Assembly (NCBI RefSeq): GCF_004217565.1
Contig: NZ_SHLA01000001.1
Span: 1,426,001-1,490,000, forward strand
DNA: 64,000 bases
From: Zhihengliuella halotolerans
GTDB taxonomy: Bacteria > Actinomycetota > Actinomycetes > Actinomycetales > Micrococcaceae
Direction: 5' to 3'
Shown here: positions 1 through 8,879 of the stretch, piece by piece
Layout of the letters: each line of letters starts with the position of its first letter
Numbering within the stretch: the stretch's first letter is position 1
Position numbers and translations under genes: made by a program
The notes under the pieces: generated by a model
The model's input: only the letters and a program-made list of their open reading frames with translations
Databases searched by the model: none
Told to the model about the DNA's origin: nothing

Positions 1-537
1 CCGAACCCGCATGCCTGGATGTCGCCGACGGCCGCCAAGATCTACGTCGACAACGCCGTCGCCGCCCTCAGCGACCTGAGCCCCGAAGACGCCGACTACT
101 TCGCGGCCAACGGCGAGGACTTCAAGGACGAACTGGACGCCCTGGCCGAACGGACCGCCTCCGAACTTCCCGCCGACGGGGCCGCCCTGGTCACGTGCGA
201 GGGTGCGTTCTCCTACCTTGCGCGCGATCTCGGGCTGCAGGAACACTCGCTGTGGCCGGTGAACTCCGATGTCGAGGGGACGCCACAGCAGATCCGCTCC
301 CAGATCGAGTTCGTCAAGGACAACAACGTGCCGGCGGTCTTCTGCGAGTCCACCGTCAACGACGGCGCCCAGAAGCAGGTCGCCGCTGCCACTGAGGCCG
401 AACTCCTCGGTCCGCTCTACGTGGATTCGCTCTCGGACGCGGACGGCCCGGTGCCAGACTTCCTCTCCCTGATCGCCTACGACCTAGACCTGATCTCGGC
501 AGGACTCGGCGACGGGGCGGCGGAGGACGACGAATGA
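1..537 (+). CDS. Metal ABC transporter substrate-binding protein, C-terminal part
   Basis: The reading frame is open from base 1, so the N-terminal half lies outside the window. The visible part begins with NPHAWMSP, which matches the DPHxWLSP motif of the ZnuA/MntA (cluster A-I) family, where the His binds Mn or Zn. The C-terminal lobe follows, with a conserved FCEST stretch and the terminal VDSLS segment. The extracytoplasmic protein would deliver Mn(II) or Zn(II) to the permease encoded downstream. Its stop overlaps the ATPase start by four bases. The metal is inferred from the DtxR/MntR-type gene in the same operon, which favours manganese. Confidence 0.9.
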   Translation, partial: PNPHAWMSPTAAKIYVDNAVAALSDLSPEDADYFAANGEDFKDELDALAERTASELPADGAALVTCEGAFSYLARDLGLQEHSLWPVNSDVEGTPQQIRSQIEFVKDNNVPAVFCESTVNDGAQKQVAAATEAELLGPLYVDSLSDADGPVPDFLSLIAYDLDLISAGLGDGAAEDDE

Positions 538-1262
538 GCGTCATCCGCGTTCGCGACTTGACGGTGTCCTACGGGCCCGTCAAAGCGCTGGATGGCGTCG
601 ATTTCGATGTCGAAGCGGGCAGGCTTTGCGGCCTGGTCGGCGTGAACGGCAGCGGCAAGTCCACGCTTTTCAAGGCGCTGATGGGCCTTGTGAACCCCAA
701 CCGGGGCGAGATCAGCCTCTTCGGACACGGCCAGGCACGGGCCCGGAAGGAGGGTCTGATCACCTACGTTCCCCAAGCCGAGGACGTCGACTGGACCTTC
801 CCCGTCAGTGTGCGCGATGTCGTCCTGATGGGCCGCTACGGCTACATGGGGCGCTCCCGACGGCCCTCCCCGGCCGACCGGGCCGCTGTCGACGAAGCCC
901 TCGACCGCGTCGATCTCGCAGGGCTCGCCAAGCGCCAGATCGGCCAGCTCTCCGGCGGGCAGAAGAAGCGCGCGTTCGTCGCCCGCGGCATCGCTCAGGG
1001 CGCCGAGCTAATGCTGCTGGACGAGCCGTTTGCTGGGGTCGACGTGACGTCGGAGAAGCTCATCATGAAGTTGCTGACGTCCCTGACGGCTGAGGGCCGG
1101 ACGATCCTGATGTCGACACACGACCTTGCGGGCGTGCCCACGTTCTGCACCCAGGCAGTGCTGCTCCATCACAGCGTCCTCGCCTCCGGAACACCCGCCG
1201 ACGTCCTCACAGATGCGAACCTCGCCCAGGCATTCGGCGGTCCCCGGCAGGAGGAAGCATGA
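534..1262 (+). CDS. Metal ABC transporter ATP-binding protein
   Basis: This 242-residue ABC ATPase has Walker A GVNGSGKST, signature LSGGQKKR, Walker B LMLLDEPF and the switch STHD. Length and motifs fit the ZnuC/MntB/SitB group that powers Mn/Zn import. It starts inside the stop of the binding-protein gene (ATGA) and overlaps the permease gene by four bases, so the three proteins are translationally coupled. It acts on the cytoplasmic face with the permease. Confidence 0.93.
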   Translation: MSVIRVRDLTVSYGPVKALDGVDFDVEAGRLCGLVGVNGSGKSTLFKALMGLVNPNRGEISLFGHGQARARKEGLITYVPQAEDVDWTFPVSVRDVVLMGRYGYMGRSRRPSPADRAAVDEALDRVDLAGLAKRQIGQLSGGQKKRAFVARGIAQGAELMLLDEPFAGVDVTSEKLIMKLLTSLTAEGRTILMSTHDLAGVPTFCTQAVLLHHSVLASGTPADVLTDANLAQAFGGPRQEEA

Positions 1263-2110
1263 ACATTCTGAACGCACTCACCGAGCCCTTCGCCTACGGC
1301 TTCATGAGCAACGCGCTCACGGTCGCCTTAGCGGCCGCACTCGTCTGCTCCGTCCTGTCATGCTGGCTCGTGCTGATGGGGTGGGCACTCATGGGTGACG
1401 CCATCTCGCACGCCGTCCTGCCCGGGGTCGCCGTCTCGTACTTGATCGGCGTCCCCTTCGCCGCCGGAGCCCTCGTCTTCGGGCTCGGCGCCGTCTTCCT
1501 CATCGGAGGGCTGCGCAACACGACCGCGTTGAAATCAGACACCGCGATCGGCGTGGTTTTCACCACCCTGTTTGCGCTGGGATTGGCCATCGTCTCGAAG
1601 ACGCCCAGCGACGTCGACCTCGGGCACATCCTCTTCGGCAACGTCCTCGGCGTCACGACACCGGACCTCGTCCAGGTATGTGTCCTGGCCGTCATCACTC
1701 TCGGGATCCTCCTGTACCTGCGCAAGGACCTCATGCTGCTCGCCTTCGACAAGGTGCACGCCCACGCACTCGGCATCAACACTCGCGCCCTGAATTTTCT
1801 GCTTCTCGGGCTCCTCGCCCTGACGGTGGTCACGAGCCTGCAGGCCATGGGCATCATCCTCGTCGTCGCCATGTTGATCATCCCGGGGGCGACCGCGTTT
1901 CTCTGGACGCGCAGCTTCGGTCGGATGCTGCTGGTCTCCGCCGGGCTCGGCATCGCGTCAGCAGTACTCGGTCTATACGTCAGCTATTATCTGGATGTGT
2001 CCGCCAGCGCCGCCATCGTCCTCGCGCAGGCCCTGTTCTTCGCCGTCACCTACGTCGCCGCGCCAGAGCAGGGCATGATCGCCCGTGCACGGCACCGGAG
2101 GGCGGCCTGA
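1259..2110 (+). CDS. Metal ABC transporter permease (ABC-3 family)
   Basis: This 283-residue hydrophobic protein has about eight membrane segments. It carries the motif GDAISHAVLPGVA near residue 45, characteristic of ABC-3 family Mn/Zn permeases (ZnuB/MntC/SitC). It forms the membrane channel for the binding protein and ATPase encoded just upstream. The stop shares a base with the start of the regulator gene. Confidence 0.93.
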   Translation: MNILNALTEPFAYGFMSNALTVALAAALVCSVLSCWLVLMGWALMGDAISHAVLPGVAVSYLIGVPFAAGALVFGLGAVFLIGGLRNTTALKSDTAIGVVFTTLFALGLAIVSKTPSDVDLGHILFGNVLGVTTPDLVQVCVLAVITLGILLYLRKDLMLLAFDKVHAHALGINTRALNFLLLGLLALTVVTSLQAMGIILVVAMLIIPGATAFLWTRSFGRMLLVSAGLGIASAVLGLYVSYYLDVSASAAIVLAQALFFAVTYVAAPEQGMIARARHRRAA

Positions 2111-2763
2111 TGGCGCCCGGCACGCACGCGCCGGAGGCCGAGTTCAGCCCGAGCGAGGAGAACTACCTCAAAGTCGTCTACGGGCTCCGCGAGTGGGATC
2201 AGCAGAAGATCACCACCGGCCGGCTCGCAGCCAAGCTCGGAGTCTCCCCCGCATCCGCGACGACGATGGTGGCCAAGCTCGTCTCGCGCGGTCTCCTCAA
2301 CCACCCTCCCTACGGCTCGGTGAGTCTCACCGATGCGGGCCGGGAGGTGGCCCTGAAGATCGTCCGCCGCCACCGACTCATCGAGACGTTCCTCGTTGAC
2401 CAGCTCGGCTACGCCTGGGACGAGATACACGACGAGGCGGAGGTCCTCGAACACACGGTCTCGGAGCGGTTCATCAACCGCATCGACGCCCTGCTGGGCC
2501 ACCCCGTCAACGACCCCCACGGCGACCCGATCCCGACCGCCGATGGGGAGTCGCGGATTCCCGACGCGACGAGGTTGGACCGCGCCCCGGAGGCCGCCGC
2601 CGTCGTCGTGCGCATCAGCGACGTCGACCCGTCCCTGCTGCGCACCTGCGCGGCCAAGGGCATCGTTCCCGGCGCAACGCTGGACACACGCAGACACGGC
2701 CTCACGGACGACGACGCCGCCGCCATCTGGGTCGCACCGACCGCAGTCAGGGCTGACGGGTGA
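2110..2763 (+). CDS. DtxR/MntR-family metal-dependent regulator
   Basis: The 217-residue protein has an N-terminal winged helix (ENYLKVVYGL at about 17-26, then the ASATTMVAKL recognition region). A His/Glu-rich dimerisation and metal-binding segment follows (HRLIETFL, EIHDEAEVLEH). The C-terminal domain is SH3/FeoA-like. This is the full DtxR architecture. The ATG at 2110 is chosen because it overlaps the permease stop; the longer frame upstream is only open sequence opposite the permease. It probably represses this operon when Mn(II) or Fe(II) is plentiful. The operator would lie upstream of base 1. Confidence 0.9.
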   Translation: MAPGTHAPEAEFSPSEENYLKVVYGLREWDQQKITTGRLAAKLGVSPASATTMVAKLVSRGLLNHPPYGSVSLTDAGREVALKIVRRHRLIETFLVDQLGYAWDEIHDEAEVLEHTVSERFINRIDALLGHPVNDPHGDPIPTADGESRIPDATRLDRAPEAAAVVVRISDVDPSLLRTCAAKGIVPGATLDTRRHGLTDDDAAAIWVAPTAVRADG

Positions 2764-3266
2764 GCGGAACGGCCGAGCGCACCACCCTCTTCCCGCTGCG
2801 CGCCCTCGGCGCAGTCGCGGCCGCCGGCTTCGCGGGCACCCTGCTGCGCTACGGGCTCTTCCTCGCGTTCGATGGCTCCAACGGGCCGCTCGCGTCCGGT
2901 GCCGCCTCGCTGCCCTGGGGCACGTTCACCGCGAACATCCTCGGATGCCTCGCGCTGGGAACTCTCACCGGCTGGTGGGAGACCGCCGGACGCCTGCATG
3001 CATCTGGAACGGGTACCGTGCGGCTGGCGGTCGCAGGCGGCTTCCTCGGCTCGTTTACGACGTTCTCGGCTGTCGCCGTCGTGCTGCCGATCGCGACGCT
3101 CTCCGGAGCCGGCGATGTGTGGCTGCTGTTCCTCTACACGATGCTGACTGCGCTGTCGGCCTGCGCCGCGGCAGGAATCGGCCTGCTCATCGGCCGCAAG
3201 ATCGAGCTCGCTTCGCGCCCGGAGCTCGCACGAGATAGGAAATCCGACGGAACGGAGGGGCCATGA
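2760..3266 (+). CDS. crcB: CrcB/Fluc fluoride channel subunit, copy 1
   Basis: The 168-residue protein has four membrane segments and the Fluc signatures GFAGTLLRYG, WGTFTANILGC and GGFLGSFTTFS. The Asn in the second motif and the Phe/Thr/Ser in the third line the fluoride pore in characterised Fluc dimers. The GTG start overlaps the regulator stop. Actinobacteria often carry two adjacent crcB genes whose products form a heterodimer, as seems to be the case here. The cytoplasmic tail (RKSDGTEGP) is longer than in copy 2. Confidence 0.92.
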   Translation: MSGTAERTTLFPLRALGAVAAAGFAGTLLRYGLFLAFDGSNGPLASGAASLPWGTFTANILGCLALGTLTGWWETAGRLHASGTGTVRLAVAGGFLGSFTTFSAVAVVLPIATLSGAGDVWLLFLYTMLTALSACAAAGIGLLIGRKIELASRPELARDRKSDGTEGP

Positions 3267-3649
3267 CCGCCCTGTTGCTCGCCTTGGCTGTCGGGGTGGC
3301 CGGCGCCGCGGGCGCCGTCGTGCGCGTCTGGCTGGATCTAGCTCTCAACCGTCCCCAGCCGACGCCCGTTCCGCTGGGGACGTTGTGCGCCAACGTCGCC
3401 GGCTCACTCGTTCTGGGCGCGGTCATGGCTGCGACACTGACCTCGGGCTTGCGACACGACGTCCAGATCGTCTTGGCTGTCGGGCTCTGCGGAGGACTCA
3501 GCACCTACAGCTCGTTCGGCGTCGCGACGATGAGGGAGTGGCTCGCGGGGCGCTACGGCTGGGCCGGACTCAACGTCGCGGTCAATCTGGTTCTCGGGTA
3601 TGCCGCGGCCGCCCTCGGGTGGCTCACGTTCACACTTCTGTCCGGGTAG
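3263..3649 (+). CDS. crcB: CrcB/Fluc fluoride channel subunit, copy 2
   Basis: The 128-residue four-helix protein has the same signatures in order: GVAGAAGAVVRVW, PLGTLCANVAGS and GLCGGLSTYSSFG. It overlaps copy 1 by four bases, so it is the last gene of the six-gene metal/fluoride operon. The GLSTYSS version of the pore motif differs from FTTFS of copy 1. That suits a heterodimeric channel in which the halves have specialised. It would export fluoride from the cytoplasm. Confidence 0.92.
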   Translation: MTALLLALAVGVAGAAGAVVRVWLDLALNRPQPTPVPLGTLCANVAGSLVLGAVMAATLTSGLRHDVQIVLAVGLCGGLSTYSSFGVATMREWLAGRYGWAGLNVAVNLVLGYAAAALGWLTFTLLSG

Positions 3650-3678
3650 AGACCCACGCTCTGCCCCGGGCCGGAGTG

Positions 3679-4098
3679 CTACCGGGCAGCCCGACGTCCG
3701 CTCGGCTGCGGAATCGTTGCCCCAGCGCCGCCGTCTTCTTGTGCACCGCGTTGCTTCTTCGCGGGCGCGTTCAGCGTGGCGCGCAGGCGCCACGTCAGCC
3801 CAACGCTGACCAGGGCCAGTGCTAGGAAGATCCACCCGAAGGTAAGATGCCCCAGTCCGATCAGCGCGGCCGCGCCAGCAACGAAAAGCATATGCGCGAG
3901 CAGGGGACGTAGTGGCCAGCGCAGCCGGAACTTGGAGGTCGACGTGAGGAATACGGCCGTCAGGATCGCCGCGGGAAGCCCCGCAACGGCCAGTGCTGTG
4001 ACCGGTTCGAGGTCCCATACCGCCATCGCACACATCACGATCGCGCCGATCAGGGCGACTTCGAGCAGGAATGCGAGCGCGTTGACGGTCTTGGTCAT
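3679..4098 (-). CDS. Small four-helix membrane protein, DUF2568/YrdB-like
   Basis: The 139-residue protein begins MTKTVNALAFLLEVALIGAI and has four hydrophobic helices, followed by a basic, Gln/Gly-rich tail. Size and the opening ALxFLLE pattern resemble the DUF2568 (YrdB) family, whose function is unknown; this assignment is tentative. It stands alone, convergent with the crcB operon, with a 30-base gap between the two stop codons. Confidence 0.6.
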   Translation of the reverse strand: MTKTVNALAFLLEVALIGAIVMCAMAVWDLEPVTALAVAGLPAAILTAVFLTSTSKFRLRWPLRPLLAHMLFVAGAAALIGLGHLTFGWIFLALALVSVGLTWRLRATLNAPAKKQRGAQEDGGAGATIPQPSGRRAAR

Positions 4099-4250
4099 AC
4101 GAAAAGCGGTCCTTCCTCGGACGATGTTCGACGGCCTCGTCGTTACATTCTATGCATGTGCCCGGCGAGTAGCGGCAACCTGGCGTCGCCGGGGCGCCGG
4201 ACGACGTTGTCTCCCGCCCAACCGCGACCTGCCGCGGCGATCCGGGCAAC

Positions 4251-4284
4251 AAAAAACCCGCCCAGGCGCATTGCCTGGGCGGGT
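4251..4284 (-). terminator. Rho-independent terminator of ssrA
   Basis: On the minus strand a 12-bp GC-rich stem (ACCCGCCCAGGC with its complement, loop of five) is followed directly by a run of T. It lies 7 bases beyond the tmRNA 3' end. Confidence 0.9.
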
Positions 4285-4290
4285 TGTTCG

Positions 4291-4663
4291 TGGAGATGGC
4301 GGGAATTGAACCCGCGTCCGATGAGGTGTTGCCTGGTCTTCTCCGGGCGCAGTCTGCTGTGGGATTTCTCTGCCCCATAAGCCGTCTCGCAGACGAGCGG
4401 CTTGCATCCCTGGGCACAGTCGCCTAAAAGTCCCGAGCACATCAGCGACGAATGTGCTCAGCAGTGGCTATCTAATCGACGCCAGGCTCAGGGGCGATAG
4501 CATACCCTGGCTGACGGACTGTCTGGCTGCTTAGGCAGCGAGAGCGAAGTCAGTGCGCTTAGAATCGGCACTTATTGGTTTGCAGAGGGCGTTTTCGAGA
4601 TAACTCTGCATCCTCGGCCCGCTTCTCCTGACGCGACTCACATCGTCGAAACCGATCATCCCC
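4291..4663 (-). ncRNA. ssrA: Transfer-messenger RNA (tmRNA)
   Basis: The 5' end GGGGATG pairs with CATCTCC at the 3' end to form the 7-bp acceptor stem. The 3' part has a T arm with GGGTTCAATTCCC. The tag frame lies at 4531-4569 and reads ADSKRTDFALAA before a TAA stop, a typical actinobacterial degradation tag. After discriminator A the DNA reads CGA rather than CCA, so the CCA tail seems not to be encoded. tmRNA frees stalled ribosomes together with SmpB, encoded 94 bases upstream. A strong terminator follows. Confidence 0.95.
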
Positions 4664-4757
4664 GTATTTTGTTGCCAATGACGGTCACCCGCCACGATCC
4701 CGAAGCCTGAACTCCGGAAGTACTCAGTCTAACGCACTATCAGCACGATTTCATTCC

Positions 4758-5249
4758 CTAGGCACTGCGCCGATTGCGCTCGCGCATCGCGCGCAGCGCT
4801 TCTCGGTTGTCCTGCTTCTCTCGCAGCGTGTGCCGCTTATCGAACTCGCGCTTGCCCCGTGCGACCGATATTTCGATCTTCACGCGGCCGCTTTTGAAGT
4901 ACAGCTGTAGCGGGACGATAGTGTTGCCGCTGTCCTGGAGTTCCCGCTGGATCTTCGTCAGTTCCTGCCGGTGCAGCAGCAGCTTGCGCCGGCGCCGCGC
5001 CGTGTGGTTGGTCCACGACCCGTTGAGGTACTCGGGGATGTAGATCTGCTCGATGAAGAGTTCGTCGCCGTAGAACTGCGCGAATCCATCGACCAGGGAG
5101 GCCTTCCCTTCGCGCAGCGACTTGACCTCGGTCCCGGTGAGGACCATGCCCGCCTCGAAAGTATCCAGCAGGGTGAAGTCATGGCGCGCCTTGCGGTTGG
5201 ACGCTATGACGTGATTCGCCGGATCTTTGGCGGTTGATTTCTTGGCCAC
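4758..5249 (-). CDS. smpB: SsrA-binding protein SmpB
   Basis: The 163-residue protein contains the SmpB core: NRKARHDF, FEAGMVLTGTEVKSLR, an OB-fold middle with NHTARRRRKLLLHR, and a basic C-terminal tail (KRHTLREKQDNREALRAMRE). The tail reaches the mRNA channel in known structures. It binds tmRNA and carries it to stalled ribosomes. The N-terminus is slightly extended and basic. It lies directly upstream of ssrA on the same strand and downstream of the ftsEX-M23 genes. Confidence 0.97.
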   Translation of the reverse strand: MAKKSTAKDPANHVIASNRKARHDFTLLDTFEAGMVLTGTEVKSLREGKASLVDGFAQFYGDELFIEQIYIPEYLNGSWTNHTARRRRKLLLHRQELTKIQRELQDSGNTIVPLQLYFKSGRVKIEISVARGKREFDKRHTLREKQDNREALRAMRERNRRSA

Positions 5250-5322
5250 GGCACCTCCCCTTTCAGCATCGAGCTCCGGACGGCAGAACCTCCATCCTAC
5301 GCTACGGGGACTACGGGTAGAG

Positions 5323-6858
5323 TCAGAGCAGACCCAGCGGGTTGACGGCTTGGCCGTTCAGAATCGTCTCGAAGTGCAGGTGGCAACCGGTCGAGTTTCC
5401 GGTCGTGCCGACATAGCCGACGACCTGCCCCTTGGAGACCTGCTGTCCGTTGCGAACGGCGATCGAGGACATATGGTGGTAGTTCGTCGCCAGCGCGTTC
5501 CCGCGCACGACTCCATGGCTGACCGTGACCTTGTTGCCGGAGCTTCCGCCCCAGCCCGAGAACCACACTTCGCCCCCGGCCGCAGCATAGATCGGGCGCC
5601 CGCACGCGCCGCCGAAGCCGTAGTCGATTCCGGCGTGCAGGTAGCCGCCGGCGCCGCCGTAGTCGATGGTTCCGGCCGGCGTCGGACGCCAACCGAATCC
5701 AGAGGTGATGTAGGCACCGGCTGCTGCGGGGTTCTGCAGTCCCCAGGCGCTACTACTGCCCGAGCTGCTGGAGCCACCCGAGTTGCCCGAGCTGTTGGAT
5801 CCGCTCGGCCGGCTCGACCCGTTCTCGCGGTCGGCCGTGCGCTTGGCTGACGCCGCTGCACGTTCGGCTTCGGCCGCCTTGCGCTGCTTCTCCTGATTGG
5901 CCCGCTCGCGTTCGGCCGCTTCGCGCGCCTTGCGCGCCTCTTCGGCCTTCCGCTTGGCCTCCGCCTCTGCTTTAAGACGGCGCTCCTCGACCTCGCGCTT
6001 GAGCTCTTCCTGCCGCTCAGCGATGTCGGAGATGACCTGCTTCTGTTCCTGTTCGTGCGCGGCGATCTGGCTCTTGATCTCTGGTCTCTTCGCCTCGAGC
6101 TCGCGACTCAGACTCTCAGCCTGACCGATGAGCTCGTCGACTTCGCGCTTCCTGGCCGCCGCTTCGTCTCGCGCGGATTGTTCGCGGGCGAGCGCCGCTT
6201 CCGCTTCGACCTTGAGTTCGCGGATTTCTTCCTCGACAGCTTCGAGCCTGGCTTGCGCGTTTCGCTCCGTGGCGGCCTTCTGGCTGAGGTCGTTGAGGAC
6301 GGCGTTCTGGCTCCGCAGCGCCTGCCCCGCGAGATCGAGCCCGTCTGCGAGGTTGCCCTTCTCGCCGGCGTCGAGCATGAGGCTCAGGTTGCTCGAGACG
6401 CCACCGCGTTTGTAGGCCTGCGTCGCGATCTGGCCGATCATCTCCCGCGTCTCGTCGATCTTCTCCTGATCTTGCTCGAGATCCCGGTTGAGGTCGTCAC
6501 GGGTCTGCTCAGCAGCAGCGACGCGCTCGCCAAGCGAGGCCACCTCCTGGGCGGCGCTCTGCACGCGCCCCTCAGCCTCGGCCAACGCCTGGCGAGCCGC
6601 CGGCAATTTGGCCTGGTGGCTCTGCAACTTGGCGGCGGTCTCCTGGATGTCCTTGTCCAGGAACTCCAGATCCGTCTCGAGGCCGTCGATCTTTCCCTCG
6701 ATCTTGTCCTTCTGCTGGCCCTGCTCCTCGATCTGTTGCTTGAGATCGTCGAGTTCGTCCGCCACAGCGCCGGCTGCTCCCAGCCCGAGCGCGAGAGCGG
6801 CTGCGAGCGCGCCGCTCAAGACGGCGCGGGGCCATACACAGCCTTTTTGCTCTGCCAA
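5323..6858 (-). CDS. Coiled-coil M23 peptidase (FtsEX-associated, EnvC/NlpD-like)
   Basis: The 511-residue protein has a signal peptide (to about residue 34). A long charged coiled coil spans about 36-330 and a Ser/Gly-rich linker about 335-370. A C-terminal LytM/M23 domain follows with HAGID, YHHMS and HLHFE, so the metal-binding His and Asp residues are present. It should cut peptidoglycan cross-bridges at division sites. It lies directly downstream of ftsE and ftsX. In other bacteria FtsEX activates a coiled-coil hydrolase partner through the membrane, and this is the obvious candidate here. Confidence 0.9.
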   Translation of the reverse strand: MAEQKGCVWPRAVLSGALAAALALGLGAAGAVADELDDLKQQIEEQGQQKDKIEGKIDGLETDLEFLDKDIQETAAKLQSHQAKLPAARQALAEAEGRVQSAAQEVASLGERVAAAEQTRDDLNRDLEQDQEKIDETREMIGQIATQAYKRGGVSSNLSLMLDAGEKGNLADGLDLAGQALRSQNAVLNDLSQKAATERNAQARLEAVEEEIRELKVEAEAALAREQSARDEAAARKREVDELIGQAESLSRELEAKRPEIKSQIAAHEQEQKQVISDIAERQEELKREVEERRLKAEAEAKRKAEEARKAREAAERERANQEKQRKAAEAERAAASAKRTADRENGSSRPSGSNSSGNSGGSSSSGSSSAWGLQNPAAAGAYITSGFGWRPTPAGTIDYGGAGGYLHAGIDYGFGGACGRPIYAAAGGEVWFSGWGGSSGNKVTVSHGVVRGNALATNYHHMSSIAVRNGQQVSKGQVVGYVGTTGNSTGCHLHFETILNGQAVNPLGLL

Positions 6859-6934
6859 GGACTTTCCTTCCAGTAGGTGGAGCGCCCGCTGAGCGGCCGC
6901 TTCACTTCAAGTGAACCGTTATCGGATCGATACG

Positions 6935-7849
6935 TCAAACCTTAAGGTAACGCCTCAACGTTAACATTGACGCGATACCCGCGAGTACGGCACCGAGAAT
7001 TACTAGCCCCGGCGCGATCACCCAGACCTGAGAACTCGCGATGAATGCGGTCCCCGGATACTGCTGGGCCAAGTGCCCTTCGATGAAGTATCTCGCGACA
7101 GCCCACAAAGCGCCACTGGCGAGCAACGCTCCGATAACGGCCGCGATGACTCCCTCGAGGACGAAGGGCAGCTGGATCACCAGCTTGGACGCCCCGACGA
7201 GGCGCATGATGCCCGTTTCTCGCCGCCGGCTGAAGGCGGAGAGCCTGATGGTTGTCGCGACCAGAAGCACTGCGCAGACAATCATCACGCCCGCGATACC
7301 GAGCGAGACGAGCGAAGCGACGTTCATGATGGAGAAGATCTGCTCCAACAGTTCACGTTGATCGACCACGACGTCGACGCCCTCCATCGACGAGAAGAGT
7401 TCATTGATGACCTCATACTTCTCCGGGTCCACGAGCCGGACGCGGAAAGACTCCGGCAACTGATCCGCGGTGACCGTGTCGACGATCGGCGAGTTCTCGA
7501 ACTGGTCCTGGAAGTGCGTGAGCGCCTCGGCCTGTGTCTCGTGCTGATAGCTGTCGACATAGGGAGCGACGGCGGGCGAATCCATCATCGACTCGATATC
7601 GGATCGCTGCTCGTCGGTGATCGCGCCCGCCGCGCAGGTCTGCGCCCCCGAATTATCGGCGCAGAGGAAGATCGAGACCTGGACCTTGTCGTACCAGTAG
7701 TCCTTCATCTGATTGATCTGCATCTGCAACAGGGCCGCGCCGCCGATGAACGAGAGCGACACGAAAGTCACGAGGATGACGGAGATGACCATCGAGAGAT
7801 TCCGGCGCAAGCCGGATCCGATCTCGCTCAGGATGAATGCGAGTCTCAC
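6935..7849 (-). CDS. ftsX: Cell division protein FtsX
   Basis: The 304-residue protein has an N-terminal membrane helix, a large extracellular loop of about 130 residues with two Cys (FLCADN, AQTCAAG), and three C-terminal membrane helices. The conserved [16 protein letters not shown] cytoplasmic motif of FtsX is present. It partners FtsE, whose gene overlaps by four bases. The loop is expected to contact and activate a periplasmic hydrolase, probably the M23 protein encoded next. Confidence 0.96.
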   Translation of the reverse strand: MRLAFILSEIGSGLRRNLSMVISVILVTFVSLSFIGGAALLQMQINQMKDYWYDKVQVSIFLCADNSGAQTCAAGAITDEQRSDIESMMDSPAVAPYVDSYQHETQAEALTHFQDQFENSPIVDTVTADQLPESFRVRLVDPEKYEVINELFSSMEGVDVVVDQRELLEQIFSIMNVASLVSLGIAGVMIVCAVLLVATTIRLSAFSRRRETGIMRLVGASKLVIQLPFVLEGVIAAVIGALLASGALWAVARYFIEGHLAQQYPGTAFIASSQVWVIAPGLVILGAVLAGIASMLTLRRYLKV

Positions 7850-8649
7850 AGCTCGTCCTCCTCGGAATCGAAGGGTGCGATTGCCTGGGTTCCTGCGGAG
7901 GAACTCGTCCGGACCTCGGCGGCCGGCCTGAGCTCCCGAGTACCGTCAGCGTTGACGACGGGGATCATAGCCGTGTATTCGCCACCCGTCTCGTCGCGGA
8001 CGATCCGGCCCTCGGCGAGTTCGACGACCCGGCGGCGCATGCTGTTGACGATGTCGTCGTCGTGCGTTGCCATGAGGACCGTCGTGCCGTTCTGATTGAT
8101 CTTGTCGAGCACGTTCATGATGCCCACGCTCGTGGCCGGATCGAGGTTGCCGGTGGGCTCGTCTGCCAGCAGGATGCCCGGCTTGTTCACGATCGCGCGG
8201 GCGATGGCCACACGCTGCTGCTCTCCGCCGGAGAGCTCGTGCGGCATGCGGCGCTCCTTGCCCTCGAGCCCGACGAGCTTGATCACCTCGGGGACCGTCT
8301 CCCGAATGACGTGGCGCCCCTGGCCGATCACCTGCATCGCGAAAGCCACGTTGCCGAAGACGTCTTTGTTCGGCAGCAGCCTGAAGTCCTGAAACACCAC
8401 GCCGATCCCGCGGCGCAGCTTAGGAACGCGCCAAGACGGAATGCGGGCTACGTTCTTGCCCGCCACGTGCACCTCGCCGGTCGTCGCCTGCTCTTCGCGC
8501 AGCACGAGCCGGAGGAACGTCGATTTGCCCGAACCGGATGGGCCGACGAGGAACGCGAAGTCTCCCCTGTCGATCTCAAGGTCAACACCGTCCAGGGCAG
8601 GGCGCGACTTCTGGTCGTACACCTTGGTGACGTTTTCGAATCTGATCAT
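7846..8649 (-). CDS. ftsE: Cell division ATP-binding protein FtsE
   Basis: The ABC ATPase has Walker [10 protein letters not shown], signature LSGGEQQRV, Walker [13 protein letters not shown] and the ATHD switch. The start is [11 protein letters not shown] at 8649, the usual FtsE N-terminus; the frame runs eight residues further upstream but this adds nothing conserved. At 267 residues it is longer than typical FtsE (about 225-230). The C-terminal tail of about 40 residues is acidic and Thr/Ala-rich and has no evident function. Confidence 0.95.
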   Translation of the reverse strand: MIRFENVTKVYDQKSRPALDGVDLEIDRGDFAFLVGPSGSGKSTFLRLVLREEQATTGEVHVAGKNVARIPSWRVPKLRRGIGVVFQDFRLLPNKDVFGNVAFAMQVIGQGRHVIRETVPEVIKLVGLEGKERRMPHELSGGEQQRVAIARAIVNKPGILLADEPTGNLDPATSVGIMNVLDKINQNGTTVLMATHDDDIVNSMRRRVVELAEGRIVRDETGGEYTAMIPVVNADGTRELRPAAEVRTSSSAGTQAIAPFDSEEDEL

Positions 8650-8879
8650 GACGGTTCTGCCCACGCCAACCACCGGTTTTGGTTACGCGCGCGGGACTTT
8701 TGCTGGGGGAAGTTACAGCACCGGCACTTGCACTGTAGCGGTCCGCAGGCGGCAGCCACGGCAAGGGCAGCCGCGTGTCGTTACCTGCCCGTTATGGCGC
8801 GCCAGGTTCGCGCGTCGCGGAGGACGGCACGACGGCGCCACAGGGGTCAAAGTGTCCCGACCGGCGCCGTCGTTCGCGC

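Noticed and set aside
1678-2109. Upstream extension of the DtxR-type regulator
   Set aside because: It is out-of-frame reading of the permease gene; the regulator family starts at the ATG overlapping the permease stop.
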